From positions 35,001-67,500 of the forward strand of contig MVGU01001383.1 of the NCBI GenBank assembly GCA_002005505.1: a stretch of 32,500 nucleotides of DNA. The letters run 5' to 3'. Position 1 is the first letter of the stretch, and the number at the start of each line of letters is the position of its first letter. Below are positions 8,425 through 24,960 of the stretch, in pieces. The position numbers and the translations under genes were made by a program. The stretch is from Botryococcus braunii (Eukaryota; Chlorophyta; Trebouxiophyceae). The notes under the pieces are model-generated. The model was not told where the DNA came from. It saw only the letters and a list, made by a program, of their open reading frames with translations, and searched no databases.

Positions 8425-10533
8425 ATGACAAAAAGGGGCAAAGAAAAGGAAAGTAGCAGTGAAACAGCAATGTCTCAACCTGGAGAAGTCAGTGGGGCCA
8501 CTCCAGGGCAGTCTATGACCGGGACACAATCAGCCACTGCAGAACCAAAGGTGGAGATTGACAAGGCAGCCTACATCCCCAATACCTCTAATCCAAAGAT
8601 GACTGTCATGCTTGATGATGGAGGGCGCAATTTTGAATTTTGGTATGAAAATTTGGAGGCGTGCGCAAACACCAAGGGGGTCAGAGCGGCTTTGGAGAGG
8701 CCAATGCCAGGGTCGGTGGAGAACTCAGCCATCAAGCAGTGGCTGATCCAGTCAGTTCCAGTCATCTGGCATTCTCAGATCTCATGCCACAAAGCAGCGT
8801 TCGACTTCATCGCGTGGGTGAAGAACAGTCACACTGGAGGGAGCAACCAAGACATCAACCTTGAGTGGTACAAGGAAATGGAGCAGGGCATCAAGACAGG
8901 GGAGACACTCAAGGTCTACCTCTACAGAATGATGGATCTAGCTACAAGTCTCAGAAACAACGCGTTCATCCTCTTGGACCACAATGTTGGGGAGCTGATG
9001 GTGAAGGGCCTCCCTCCTGTGCTGAGGCTCGAGTCCCTGGAGGTTATGGCAACCGACAAGCCGCCATTGGAGCTGATTCAAAGAATCCTGCGCGCCGCAG
9101 CCAGCCGTGGGTACAAGGACCCACCTGCAGAGGGAACACCTCAGGCCATGGCAGCTGCAGCAGTGGCTGGTCCCTCTGGGGGGGTAGCTGGAGCGTCATC
9201 AAGCGCTGGAGCTGCACCAGGAGTGGGAGCAGTACCGGGAGTTGGAGCAGCACTACCAGCAAACGAACAGCCTCCCGCTGGCCCCTCTGCAACTACTTTT
9301 GGTGGCAGGGGGCGTGGACCTGGCAGGGCAAGAAGGCCCAGAGAGGAGCTTACATGCCACTTCTGCAAGGCAAAGGGCCACTTCATGACTGACTGCGGAC
9401 CGCTCAGGCAGCTGCAGGCTCTGCATCAAAACATGCAAGCGGCAAGCGTTGGGCCTGCAGCTTACTGGGGCCAGGGAGGCCCACAGTCGTCTCCTCAAGC
9501 CTGGTGGGACCATGGATCTGGCCGGGGTGGCCCGCCTTCATCCGCTTCCAGCCCTGGACCTCCTTCAGCATATAACTATCCAACAAGTCAACACACGTTT
9601 CCGGGGTGGCATTTACCACCTCCACCCCCTCCTTCTGGTGAGGCGATGTTTATCTCTCTCAATGTGCTTGCCCCAACTTCGCATGGAGCTAGCAGCACAT
9701 CTTGGTTAATAGATAGTGGTGCCTCTGTGCATATAGTCAATGATCTCTCATTGCTCCATAATCCAGTTATGCATAGACAGCCTCTTCCTCTGCACTTGGC
9801 AACCTCAGACGCCAGGGGAGGAATCATTGCATCTGGGTCTGTATGCCTTGTGAATGCAAGGCACGAAGTATTCTGGCTGCACAATGTGCAGTGTGTTCCT
9901 TCTGCGCATACCAACCTCATTTCAGTCACTGGTGCAATTCAGGATGGAGCATCTTTCCTGACTGACACTGCAGGTGGTTACACAGCCATGAAGGGACCTG
10001 AAGGGTGGTGTGGAGATATCACCCGCGCACGAGGTCTGTTTTTTTTGGAGTTTGTTAGTCCTGTCAGAGGGCAGCAAGTTGGCTGCAGACATATTGATCA
10101 CATGGCTGAGGCGTCTCATCTTAGGAAAGGACACGTGTGTAGCGAGAGATCTCTGTGGCATGCTAGGTTAGGTCATCCTGGTGCCAGCAGCATGCAGAGG
10201 TTCTCCAAGGAAGATCTGGTTACAGGAATCAATATCTCCCTTGCTCCCTGCTCTGAGTGCCCCAAGCACTGTGAATCGTGTATACAAGGGAAACACTCCA
10301 GACCTCCTTTCCCTGTATCTTCCAGGCCTGCACATCACCCACTCGATAGAGTCCATGTGGATACTGTGGGTCCCATATCACCTCCTGCCATCACAGGTGA
10401 ACGATATTGGGTCACTGTAGTGGATGAAAGTTCACACCAAGTTGCCTCCCTGCCTGTGAAGTCAAAGGATTGCATCCCAAAGGCTGTGATAGACCTGCTC
10501 CGTTTTGGCAGACCCAACGAGGCACGGTTGTGA
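8425..10533 (+). CDS. copia gag, protease and integrase N-terminal part (frame 1 segment)
   Basis: A 702-codon frame starting at ATG 8425. The order is a gag region with an FWYENLEA segment, a low-complexity Ala/Gly/Pro stretch, then a CCHC zinc knuckle CHFCKAKGHFMTDC at about residues 311-324. A retroviral-type aspartic protease follows with the WLIDSGAS active site (Asp at about residue 430). Next come the pre-integrase HHCC zinc region (WHARLGH...CESCIQGK) and the start of the integrase core with the first catalytic Asp (VHVDTVGP, about residue 646). The frame leaves homology after VIDLLR at 10503-10506, where integrase continues in the next frame. Gag forms the particle, protease matures it, and integrase inserts the cDNA. 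Confidence 0.93.
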   Translation: MTKRGKEKESSSETAMSQPGEVSGATPGQSMTGTQSATAEPKVEIDKAAYIPNTSNPKMTVMLDDGGRNFEFWYENLEACANTKGVRAALERPMPGSVENSAIKQWLIQSVPVIWHSQISCHKAAFDFIAWVKNSHTGGSNQDINLEWYKEMEQGIKTGETLKVYLYRMMDLATSLRNNAFILLDHNVGELMVKGLPPVLRLESLEVMATDKPPLELIQRILRAAASRGYKDPPAEGTPQAMAAAAVAGPSGGVAGASSSAGAAPGVGAVPGVGAALPANEQPPAGPSATTFGGRGRGPGRARRPREELTCHFCKAKGHFMTDCGPLRQLQALHQNMQAASVGPAAYWGQGGPQSSPQAWWDHGSGRGGPPSSASSPGPPSAYNYPTSQHTFPGWHLPPPPPPSGEAMFISLNVLAPTSHGASSTSWLIDSGASVHIVNDLSLLHNPVMHRQPLPLHLATSDARGGIIASGSVCLVNARHEVFWLHNVQCVPSAHTNLISVTGAIQDGASFLTDTAGGYTAMKGPEGWCGDITRARGLFFLEFVSPVRGQQVGCRHIDHMAEASHLRKGHVCSERSLWHARLGHPGASSMQRFSKEDLVTGINISLAPCSECPKHCESCIQGKHSRPPFPVSSRPAHHPLDRVHVDTVGPISPPAITGERYWVTVVDESSHQVASLPVKSKDCIPKAVIDLLRFGRPNEARL

Positions 10534-11366
10534 AGTGTGTGAGGACTGACAGGGGTTCAGAGTTCCTGAACCAGCAATTCAAAGAGTTTTGTGCTCAGCA
10601 GGGCACTAAGATGGAGTCCTCAGCGCCCTACACGCCTCAGCAGAATGGGGTGGCGGAGAGGATGAATAGGACCCTGAAGGAGCGAACAAGGACTCTGTTG
10701 GTCCATGCTGCAGCAGACCCTTCCCTTTGGAAGGAGGCGCTCGAGACAGCTACCCTCCTCTACAATGTGGGTCCTACTTCAGGCAGGTCCCTGACCCCCA
10801 TGGAATTATTCTTTGGTGTCAAACCTGATGTGTCGGTGCTGCGCACGTTTGGCTGTGTAGCCCATGTGCACATTCCCAGTGGCCAAAGGTCTGTTTTTGG
10901 GCCCAAGACCATCCCTGGGATGTTTACTGGTTATTGTCCCCAGTCTAAAGCGTATCGTGTGTACGTGGGGAATGGAGTGTGGAAGGAGAGTAGGGACGTC
11001 AGCTTTATCGAGCACTTGAGGGGGGCTGAGAGAGTGGGTCTATCAAAGGTCCAGCCTGGGTCTGTCTATGATTCTAGGATATCACCCCCCCTTGGCAGTG
11101 AGAATCTGGCAACGCCTCAAGCAATTCCCTCTGCTGCTCCACCCACGTTCTGGGATGAGGAGGATGACCATGGAGTGGAGACGCTTTCCACTGGGGCTCC
11201 TGGGACCTCTGGACTTTGTGCTGGGGATCAGTCTGGAGACGGGACCATAGCAGCACATGACCAAGGAACCCCCACCAGCCTGGATTCTACTGTTGGGACC
11301 CCAGAACCATCTCAGCACTCGTGGTCGGTGCTTGAGCATATGCAGAATCTGGCCAGGGGGGTGTAG
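10507..11366 (+). CDS. copia integrase core C-terminal part (frame-shifted segment)
   Basis: The integrase core resumes one frame over with WQTQRGTVV. It carries the second catalytic Asp in RTDRGSEF and the catalytic Glu in NGVAERMNR, with exactly 35 residues between them, so the D,D35E triad is complete across the break. The chromodomain-free C-terminal region typical of copia follows (FGCVAHVHIP, PKTIPGMFTGY). The frame ends at TAG 11364-11366 just after the G6 run 11356-11361, where the homologous frame shifts again. No independent start codon is implied. It is a fragment of one ancestral gag-pol frame. Confidence 0.9.
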
Positions 11367-11389
11367 AAACTCAATCCCAGGTAGAAAAA

Positions 11390-13636
11390 ATGCAGAAGGT
11401 ACAAGAGGGGTTGCGAATGCAGGGGAAGTCACAAATTCCCCTTCCTCCAGGGACCACCCTTACAAGGGAGCAGCGTTATGTACAGCGCGTGGCTAGGAGA
11501 GAGCATTCTGACATCCCATTGCATGCCCCTGACCCAGGTCAGGCAATTGTGAGTGAGCCAAACATGGCTGGTCTCCCTGATATGCAGGGGCAGGTTGAGA
11601 CAGTCGAGGCTATGTTCGGTGCAGATGTAAGAGATGAGAGCAGTGGGTTAGACATGCCAGCAGTAGGGGAAGCTGGTGCCCAATCCCAGTCACTGGCTAG
11701 TCATGCTTATGGTGTGCAGGCTGACATTGTAGGCGCAGCTCAGGCAAGTCTGGGTAGTGTGCCCAAGTGTGAGTCCAGGAGAGAGAGAGAGCTGCTGCTC
11801 CCCTCTGCATTGCGGAAGGTGCGAGAATGTAAGGGTGCTGCACATGAGTCCAGTAGTCAAGGAGAGAGAGAGAGACTTGAGAAGGAATCAGATAATCCCG
11901 GCAGTACTGCCCAGTCCCAGCATAAGGTACATAATGTACCTTATTCTGGCAACCAGGGAGAGAGAGAGAGAGAAGGGAACAGCACCAGTAAGGCTGACAG
12001 CCCTGCTGCACCACAGCATAAGGTACAGAGTGTACCTTCTGTCAGGTTGGGAAAAGTTCACGTGCCCTCAAACTTGAGGGAAGCCCAGCGCTCACCTCAG
12101 TGGGAGTTTTGGCAGCAGGCAATGCAAGAGGAGATGGAGTCTTTAGACACCCATGAGGTTATGCAGTATGTGGAAAGACCCCATGGGCAGAAAGTTATCC
12201 CTGTTCATTGGATTTTTTCTACAAAAAACGATGCACATGGGAATGTCACTCGGTTTAAAGCAAGATTGGTTGCCCAGGGTTGCAGACAGATTCCTGGTAT
12301 AGATGTTGGTGAGGTTTTTGCACCTACCAGCAGCTATGGTGCTAGGAGAGCTGTGCTGGCAGTGGCTGCCACACAAAATCTTGAGATCCACCAAGTGGAT
12401 ATCAAGACAGCTTTTCTCAATGGGGAGTTGGAGGAAGAGGTCTATGTGACCCAACCACCAGGATTTGAGAATGGCAACACGAGAGTTGTGTGCAAGCTCA
12501 GGAAGGCACTCTACGGTCTTAAGCAAGCCCCACGGGCTTGGCACAAGACCTTGAGCGACAAGTTGAGCGTGATGGGGTATAGTGTGTGCAAGAGCGACGC
12601 TGGGGTATACATCAGGAGGGCCCCTGATGGTAATCTGTCGTTTATTCTTGTTTATGTCGATGATCTTCTCATAGTTGCCAGAGTGGTTGCAGAGATTGAG
12701 TGGGGGAAAGAGTTATTGAAGAAGGACTTCACCATCCATGATTTGGGAGAGGTGAATGATTTCCTGGGGTGTCAGGTCCTACGCAATAGAGTTCAGGGCA
12801 CTATTTCCATGAGTTGCACTCCCAAGATTGATGCTCTTGTGGAGAAGTTTGGCGTTGCTGATGATGGACGTGGGGTTGATACCCCCATGTCCAAGGACTT
12901 CGTGGCTAGCAGCAGACCCGAGTCCTCAGATGGTATGTCACATGGGGCTGGTACCCCTCTGCCACCTGGTCATCGATACTGCGAGTTAATTGGATCGTTA
13001 CTGTACATAGCCAATACGACCCGGCCTGACATTTCTCAGGCTGTTGGAGTGTTGTCAAGGTATAGAATGACACCCACTACCTCACACTGGAATGAGGCCA
13101 TTCGAGTGCTGAAGTACTTGAGAGATACCAGAGAGTTAGCTCTTACTCTGGGTGGAAAGGGCCCTGAGCTAGAAGGCTATGTTGATGCCGACTATGCTGG
13201 GGACCTGGACCACAGGTATTCCACCACTGGCTATGTTCTATCAGTCTATGGTAGTGCCGTGGTTTGGGGAAGCAAGAAGCAGAGCTCAGTTGCTACCTCA
13301 ACTGTGCAAGCTGAGTTTATGGCAGCTGGCCATATTGTGAAGGAAGCCAACTGGCTAAGGGGCTTCTTGGAAGAGATAGGGGCTGCACCTTGGAGGGTCA
13401 AAATTTTCTGTGACAACCAAGGATGCATTTCTAATTTACGGAACCCCCTGTATTCCAAATTCACAAAGCACGTTGCAGTAAGCTTCCACTACGCTAGGGA
13501 AGCTATGGCACTTGGGCAGGTAGATATCCTCTATGTGGAATCTGCTCGCAATGTGGCTGACATTATGACCAAGCCACTTGCCAAGCCCGTGTTTGTTGGT
13601 CATCGTGATTCACTAGGTTTGAGAAGATACACTTAA
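11390..13636 (+). CDS. copia reverse transcriptase and RNase H (third frame segment)
   Basis: The frame is open from about 11351; the first ATG is at 11390, giving 748 codons to TAA. A Gln/Glu/Ser-rich linker with GAGA tracts and two CATAAGGTAC hairpins occupies about residues 1-215. The copia RT follows: VHWIFSTK, RFKARLVAQG, VDIKTAFLNG (catalytic Asp about 337), LYGLKQAPRAW and YVDDLL (Asp 424-425). RNase H shows VDADYAGD (about 598-605), STVQAEFMA (Glu about 642), CDNQG and the typical NVADIMTKPL tail. All polymerase and RNase H catalytic residues are intact. It ends 20 bp before the 3' LTR, leaving room only for the polypurine tract. Confidence 0.95.
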   Translation: MQKVQEGLRMQGKSQIPLPPGTTLTREQRYVQRVARREHSDIPLHAPDPGQAIVSEPNMAGLPDMQGQVETVEAMFGADVRDESSGLDMPAVGEAGAQSQSLASHAYGVQADIVGAAQASLGSVPKCESRRERELLLPSALRKVRECKGAAHESSSQGERERLEKESDNPGSTAQSQHKVHNVPYSGNQGEREREGNSTSKADSPAAPQHKVQSVPSVRLGKVHVPSNLREAQRSPQWEFWQQAMQEEMESLDTHEVMQYVERPHGQKVIPVHWIFSTKNDAHGNVTRFKARLVAQGCRQIPGIDVGEVFAPTSSYGARRAVLAVAATQNLEIHQVDIKTAFLNGELEEEVYVTQPPGFENGNTRVVCKLRKALYGLKQAPRAWHKTLSDKLSVMGYSVCKSDAGVYIRRAPDGNLSFILVYVDDLLIVARVVAEIEWGKELLKKDFTIHDLGEVNDFLGCQVLRNRVQGTISMSCTPKIDALVEKFGVADDGRGVDTPMSKDFVASSRPESSDGMSHGAGTPLPPGHRYCELIGSLLYIANTTRPDISQAVGVLSRYRMTPTTSHWNEAIRVLKYLRDTRELALTLGGKGPELEGYVDADYAGDLDHRYSTTGYVLSVYGSAVVWGSKKQSSVATSTVQAEFMAAGHIVKEANWLRGFLEEIGAAPWRVKIFCDNQGCISNLRNPLYSKFTKHVAVSFHYAREAMALGQVDILYVESARNVADIMTKPLAKPVFVGHRDSLGLRRYT

Positions 13637-13643
13637 AGCATGC

Positions 13644-13656
13644 AGGCAAGGGGAAG
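13644..13656 (+). promoter_or_regulatory. Polypurine tract
   Basis: AGGCAAGGGGAAG directly abuts the TGTTGAG start of the 3' LTR, the expected plus-strand primer position. Confidence 0.85.
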
Positions 13657-14348
13657 TGTTGAGTTCTGAACATTATTATTGAATGCCTTGTGCTTTAAGT
13701 GATCTTCATGTGTGCACTATTAGGATATGGGTCCATTGAGAACATAAGGTACCTTGAGACACGGCAGATTCTGGACGTTTTCGAACATAAGGTACAATCC
13801 TATCTAGATCACACGTTTGTCGGATGAACTCTTAAGGCTGCCCCACCGGAGTGAATACCAACTGGTTGTGAAAGATGCTGGGCATCACCAGATGCTAGTC
13901 TTGTCCGACAGTTGTGTGTGGCACTCAGCAGACAGTCGTACGGACTGTAGCTGGGTAACTTCGTCTATTGACGACCTGTCTGCTTTGTACAGGTACGGTG
14001 CGGCAGTGTGTGTTGTATCATTGTTGCTATTGTGAGAGTGAACAAGCTTAGTGTACCCTGTAGTCACTCAAACAGTAAGGGACAGTGACTTCAGGGAGTA
14101 TAGGCATGTACTTGAACGTAGCCGTCTAGAGCCTTATCTAGTGATTGCTTGATCGGTGCTTGTGTACAAGATAATGATGTAACGGAACTGGTTGTGAAAG
14201 ATGCTGGGCATCACCAGATGCTAGTCTTGTCCGACAGTTGTGTGTGGCACTCAGCAGACAGTCGTACGGACTGTAGCTGGTGTAACTTCGTCTATTGACG
14301 ACCTGTCTGCTTTGTACAGGGAAAGCCGATTGCCCATAACCTTTCACA
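13657..14348 (+). repeat. 3' LTR
   Basis: 692 bp. By eye it differs from the 5' LTR by one base lost in CTGGTGTAAC (here CTGGGTAAC, near 13951) and one T lost in CAGTTAAGG (near 14076). Confidence 0.97.
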
Positions 14349-14353
14349 ATATC
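14349..14353. repeat. Right target-site duplication ATATC
   Basis: Matches 7336-7340. Flanking host sequence resumes with TCCATGATACG and then a CT array. Confidence 0.95.
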
Positions 14354-14371
14354 TCCATGATACGTGGAATC

Positions 14372-14645
<274 letters not shown>

Positions 14646-14649
<4 letters not shown>

Positions 14650-15001
14650 CCTCTCCGTCCTTCTGACTCACTCAACTCACTCTCTGTCTCTCGCATTCTC
14701 CTTCTTTTTCGAAAATCCCACCCTCCCCCTCCGTCCACTTGACTGCACGCAGCAGGGAGCCCGAGCTCCCATACCAATGACCATTCCATTGACATACCAT
14801 GTTAAATACAGCTCAAAGACTGCAATACCAAAGCAGGGCTCACTCCTTTGGAATTATAGTCTTGCAAGTCGGAGATGGCACAGCTGATGTTCCAAACCTT
14901 TTGAAAAGGTTGTACTTCTTTTTCTAATGCCACCCCAACAGGACGTCACCGGGGCATAACCGCCATCATTTGGGGGGAAATGCAGAATGCCATGTTTTTT
15001 C

Positions 15002-15042
<41 letters not shown>

Positions 15043-15278
15043 CTGTTGCAGTGTTTGCCTCCTCGTACCGCGAACCGTCTCAGACACTAGGCACAGTCAA
15101 CCAAAAGCCGACGTGCCCGGGTAAAAGCGTAGTGGAGGTACAGTGAACCTCCAGCCACGTCGTCATCTGTCCGCCACGTGCGTGAAAGAAAGTATCCCAG
15201 AAACGTGCAGGCATCAGGTTGGAATACGGCCGTATCATTTCTTCAAAAGAATTTTGGCCAGTTTCTCCGCTGGTAATC
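14646..15278. other. Upstream region of the plastid-protein gene
   Basis: No gene is supported. It holds a roughly 32-base T-run at 15006-15037 and presumably the promoter and 5' UTR of the gene starting at 15279. In the frame of that gene, a stop occurs at 15183-15185, which bounds how far upstream its first exon could extend without another intron. Confidence 0.5.
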
Positions 15279-21315
<6,037 letters not shown>

Positions 21316-21505
21316 TGAAGTTGTTGAAGCCTGGAGTGAGGCCCCTTCACGTTGGCCAAAGGAGCGCGTTCGGCGTGGCAGGCCACGTGCGAGCCAGTGC
21401 CCTGTGTTCTAAGTCTTTCTGGTGTGTTCTTCTAGGTCTTTTTGTTGTGTTTTCAAGTTCGTGAGAGCTGTTTGCTGATGAATGAGTGCCCTCTTTTCTA
21501 GGGCG

Positions 21506-21510
<5 letters not shown>

Positions 21511-21570
<60 letters not shown>
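21511..21570. repeat. (TG)n microsatellite
   Basis: About 30 TG units, roughly 200 bp after the plastid-protein stop codon, possibly in its 3' UTR. Confidence 0.97.
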
Positions 21571-21574
<4 letters not shown>

Positions 21575-22068
21575 AACGCAGTCTCTAGTGTACACAACCA
21601 GTTCCTTCCTGTGGATTTGGCTACCGGTCCAGCTATAGCTTGCTATAAACCCCAGCTTGTGCTTCAGCAAGTGCTCGTGCAACCGCCACAGCTCTTAGTT
21701 AAGCAACTGCTTGTGCTTAAGGTACTGCTTGTGCTTGAGCCACAGCTTGTGCTTGGGCTGCTGTGTGTGCTGAAGCTGCAGTTCGTGCTTGGGGGCTGCG
21801 CTGTTGCATGTGGCGCTCTCTCCCTGGAGGCATGTGTAACCTCAAGCCCCCATCGCAGGACTTGAGCCCTTGTCCTTCCCTGCATGTGACATGCGTGTAT
21901 TGAGGAGGACTTGAGAGGACATCGTCCTTTCCTGCATGTGACTTGCATGGGACTCTTAGGTGTTTGAGCCTGAGCACTTCGTCCTGCCTGCATGAGATTT
22001 CAATCCCTCACGGCCTGTTCTTGACGGTGGGGCGGGCAGCTGAGGATTGAAAAGGAAGTAGATTTGGT

Positions 22069-22117
22069 ATATATATATATATATATATTTTTTTTTTATT
22101 ATTTTTTTTTTTTTTTA
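22069..22117. repeat. (TA)n plus T-rich tract
   Basis: About ten TA units followed by T10, ATTA and a further T-run. Very low melting stability. Confidence 0.95.
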
Positions 22118-23761
22118 CGAATTTTAGGCCCAGGATTTTGCTCGTGGCATTCCTTCTGTGGAGCACGCAGATAGTGAGGGAGGAACGCAGATTATGGCGG
22201 GTGAAAGACGGGGATTGCGGTTTTTTGGGGGGGGGGATTTTGGAATTAGGATTTTGCTTGTGGCATTCCCGCCATGGGCCACGCAGATCATGAGGGGTGA
22301 AAGAAGGGGATTTGAACGTGTGTGCTTCGTAAAGGCCTCCCCATTTTAGCTGCTGGGGAGGGTAGAAAGAGGTGTGGAGGGTGGGAAGGACGGAGGGTGC
22401 AAAGAGGCATGGAGGGCAATGGAATGTGCGTCGTGGCAGATGGTTCGGAGCTGTGCGTCGTGGCTGTATATCCCAATTTTCCCTTTTCTGGTTTCCCTGT
22501 CCCCTCATGTGACCCTGGAGGTGAAAGAGCAGACATCCAAACGGGATGGTGCACTGTCTGGTTCTCCGTAGTTCGCGAGGTGCATTCTGCTTCTCCATTG
22601 TTTGGGGTGCGCGTTCTGTTTTAAAACAATGGGAAATTTGCTTTCTCCATTGTTCGGGGTGCGCGTTCTGCTTTTGAAGCAGTGGAAAATTTCACACTGT
22701 TCAGGATGCAGCTTCTCTGTTGTTGGGGGAGGGCGCTGCTGAGTTCCCGTGCTGGGGCTTGTGCCAGTATTGGTGCTGTGATGAATGAGTTTATTGTAAG
22801 GCACACTAGCACGTCAAGTCGGCATGTGCTGGGATGAATGAATCGAGTGTTACAGAAGCATGTCTAGTCATCATATGCTGGAATAAATGAATCAATTGTT
22901 GTTGCCAAAGCACATCTGGTCATTATGTGCTGGGATGATTCAAATGAGTGCTACATGACCGTATCTAGTCATCATGTGCTTTTGAGATGATGCTTATTTC
23001 TTTAATAAAATAAAAGACCTCGGGCTGTTCCCCTTGGTCGTCAGGTTGAGAATAATATGTCGCAAGAAGTTATGTTCGTAAAGCCATGCAAGGTTTTCAG
23101 TAGCTTCCCATTTTACACCATTCCCAGGTTTGGACCTGGTGTTTAGGTTTCACTTGCCGAAACAAAATTGGGACCCTTTTTTTTTGGGGGGGGGGGGGGG
23201 GTGAGCGAGGCTCCTGCAGTCACTGCTGTATGTCCCAACCAGGGGGATGCTTTATAGCAAATTTTGGAGTAAAGACGAGGTCAGCATGTGCATTGACCGG
23301 CACATCACGGGAAGTAAAGGATGTGAAATCGTGGCACGTTGATTGATCTAAAAAAATGAAGATTAAAAAATTGAAGTAAAGTTCAACCCATAAGCCATGT
23401 GTTGTGCATGCTGGGGAGGTTCATTGTTTCCCTGTCTATAAGGCCTTTGGGGGTTTCATTTTTTTCCTGGGCACATGCATAGGGGCGTGCTCGTCGATGC
23501 AGGCAGTTCACACAGCGTGCTGCGTGCGGGGCAGGATGGCTTCATTAGGTGTATTCAGATGTTCGGGGAAATCCCCCTCGTGCTGCTGAAGGTGGAGTGC
23601 AGTCAGTGCTTACTGCAAGCCGTCCATGACAGTCTAAACTAAGACCGTGCTGGCCACTTCAAAGCGGAGTTTCTCACTGTTAAGTTGGCTTTGGAGGCGG
23701 TCCCGTGTGCTCATGGTGAGCTGCATCACGCTCGGGTCGATCCGGCTGTTGGCGGCGCCTC

Positions 23762-23791
23762 CAGGGTTTAGGGTTTAGGGTCTAAACCCTG
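23762..23791. repeat. Interstitial telomere-type repeat in inverted arrangement
   Basis: Two to three GGGTTTA units run rightwards and then meet TCTAAACCCTG, so the block reads as a short head-to-head TTTAGGG/CCCTAAA palindrome. TTTAGGG is the telomere repeat of plants and many algae. Confidence 0.85.
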
Positions 23792-24061
23792 TGCTCCTCC
23801 GGGCACAGGCTGAACATGGATCGTGCTCTTGGGCTGCAAGTAAATTATGTAGATGTATATGTACGAAGATCTCCCCTAAGCAGGAGATTGAGCCTGCGGC
23901 TCAGAACTGGTGTTGATTTATCCCCTGGGCAACAGATCGAGCCCGTGAATCCGAGCCCCCCGAAGGTGACAGTTGCGCAGCATCCCGGCTTTTGTTTTTC
24001 TTTGGGGCTGGTCCTGGATCGGATGTCGAGCTGGGGTGCCTGAGACCACCAGGTTTGCGGT

Positions 24062-24190
24062 TTCGGAAAAGCTTACGATGCGTCATTAAAGGTGAAGCTT
24101 CTCGATGCGTCATAAAAAATGAAGCTTCTCGATCATGAAAAGTTAAGCTTCTTGATCATTAAAAGTGAAGCTTGTCAGTGCGTCATTAAA
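24062..24190. repeat. Roughly 31-bp tandem repeat with AAGCTT
   Basis: Four diverged copies of a unit containing TGAAGCTTCTCGATGCGTCA followed by TTAAAA. Some have GATCAT in place of GATGCGTCAT. Confidence 0.8.
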
Positions 24191-24780
24191 CCCCGTAGTC
24201 TTGAAAGTGAAGCATATTCTAACCGCAAACCACGTATCCTACATGCTGGGTATGTGGAAGCCAGAGTCCGTGCTCAGGCGGCGCCTGGAAGCCAGGCGTC
24301 CTGAGTCATTTGTAGGGGACCTTTGTCTTGCGCAGCCCGGCAAGGTTGTTCCGGGAAATCGTGATATCATGCTGATCCTGACAGCTGATAAACTGTGAGG
24401 AGGCCAGTGACCTGGGAGGCAGGGGTACAATGCTCCGAGACACGGATGAGACATTTCCATCCAGCGAGCCTCAGGCGCAAAACTATGTGAGCGCATGGCG
24501 CGAATTCGATCACGCATGTGCATGTGTTTCGTAACGATTGACGATCGTGTATTGATATGTGGCGCTTGATTTGGCTGCCATAAGCAGCGAGCCCAGTCAT
24601 CCTAAGGCAGTTCCGATGCAGGCTAAGTGGGCACTCAAATGATTGAGTCACAAAGATGCTGGAGTCGTTAGCGGCGAGTTTTTGTGAATGCCGCATATTA
24701 TGAATGACGCAAAGTTCCGAGGGTCTTCCAGCCAGAGTTGGTGACGAGGGTGGATTGAGATACTCCCAAGTCCTGGGGCG

Positions 24781-24960
24781 CATTGAAAAGGGAACCTCAA
24801 GTGGTGCTGACATTACAATAGAATTTAATTGATTCCCGTTTCGGGGTTGTCCAGTGAATATGGGACGGCGCGTTGAAAAGGGAACCTCAAGTGGTGCTGA
24901 CATTACAATAGAATTTAATTGATTCCCGTTTTGGGGTTGTCCAGTGAATATGGGACGGTA
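24781..24960. repeat. 90-bp tandem duplication
   Basis: 24781-24870 and 24871-24960 are near-identical, differing at a few bases only (CATTGAAAAG against CGTTGAAAAG, TTTCGG against TTTTGG, and the last bases). A recent local duplication without coding content. Confidence 0.93.

Larger units (their letters stand above)
7341..14348 (+). mobile_element. Full-length Ty1/copia LTR retrotransposon (about 7.0 kb), recent insertion
   Basis: LTRs of 694 and 692 bp start TGTTGAG and end TTTCACA, and are flanked by the ATATC duplication. The internal order is primer site, leader, gag, protease, integrase, reverse transcriptase, RNase H and polypurine tract. Integrase before reverse transcriptase defines the copia (Pseudoviridae) order. 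The two LTRs differ only by two single-base gaps by eye, so insertion is very recent. The gag-pol frame is broken twice by apparent one-base losses in homopolymers, so this copy cannot make a full polyprotein unless those are sequencing errors. It sits about 0.6 kb from the split locus and about 0.9 kb upstream of the plastid-protein gene. Confidence 0.97.

Noticed and set aside
10480..10520. Programmed -1 frameshift in integrase
   Set aside because: No X XXY YYZ heptamer or clear downstream structure at the T4 run, and copia elements do not normally shift within integrase. A base loss or sequencing error is more likely.
22008..22598. 196-codon minus-strand frame
   Set aside because: It is built on T-rich and diverged tandem repeats and has no recognisable domain.
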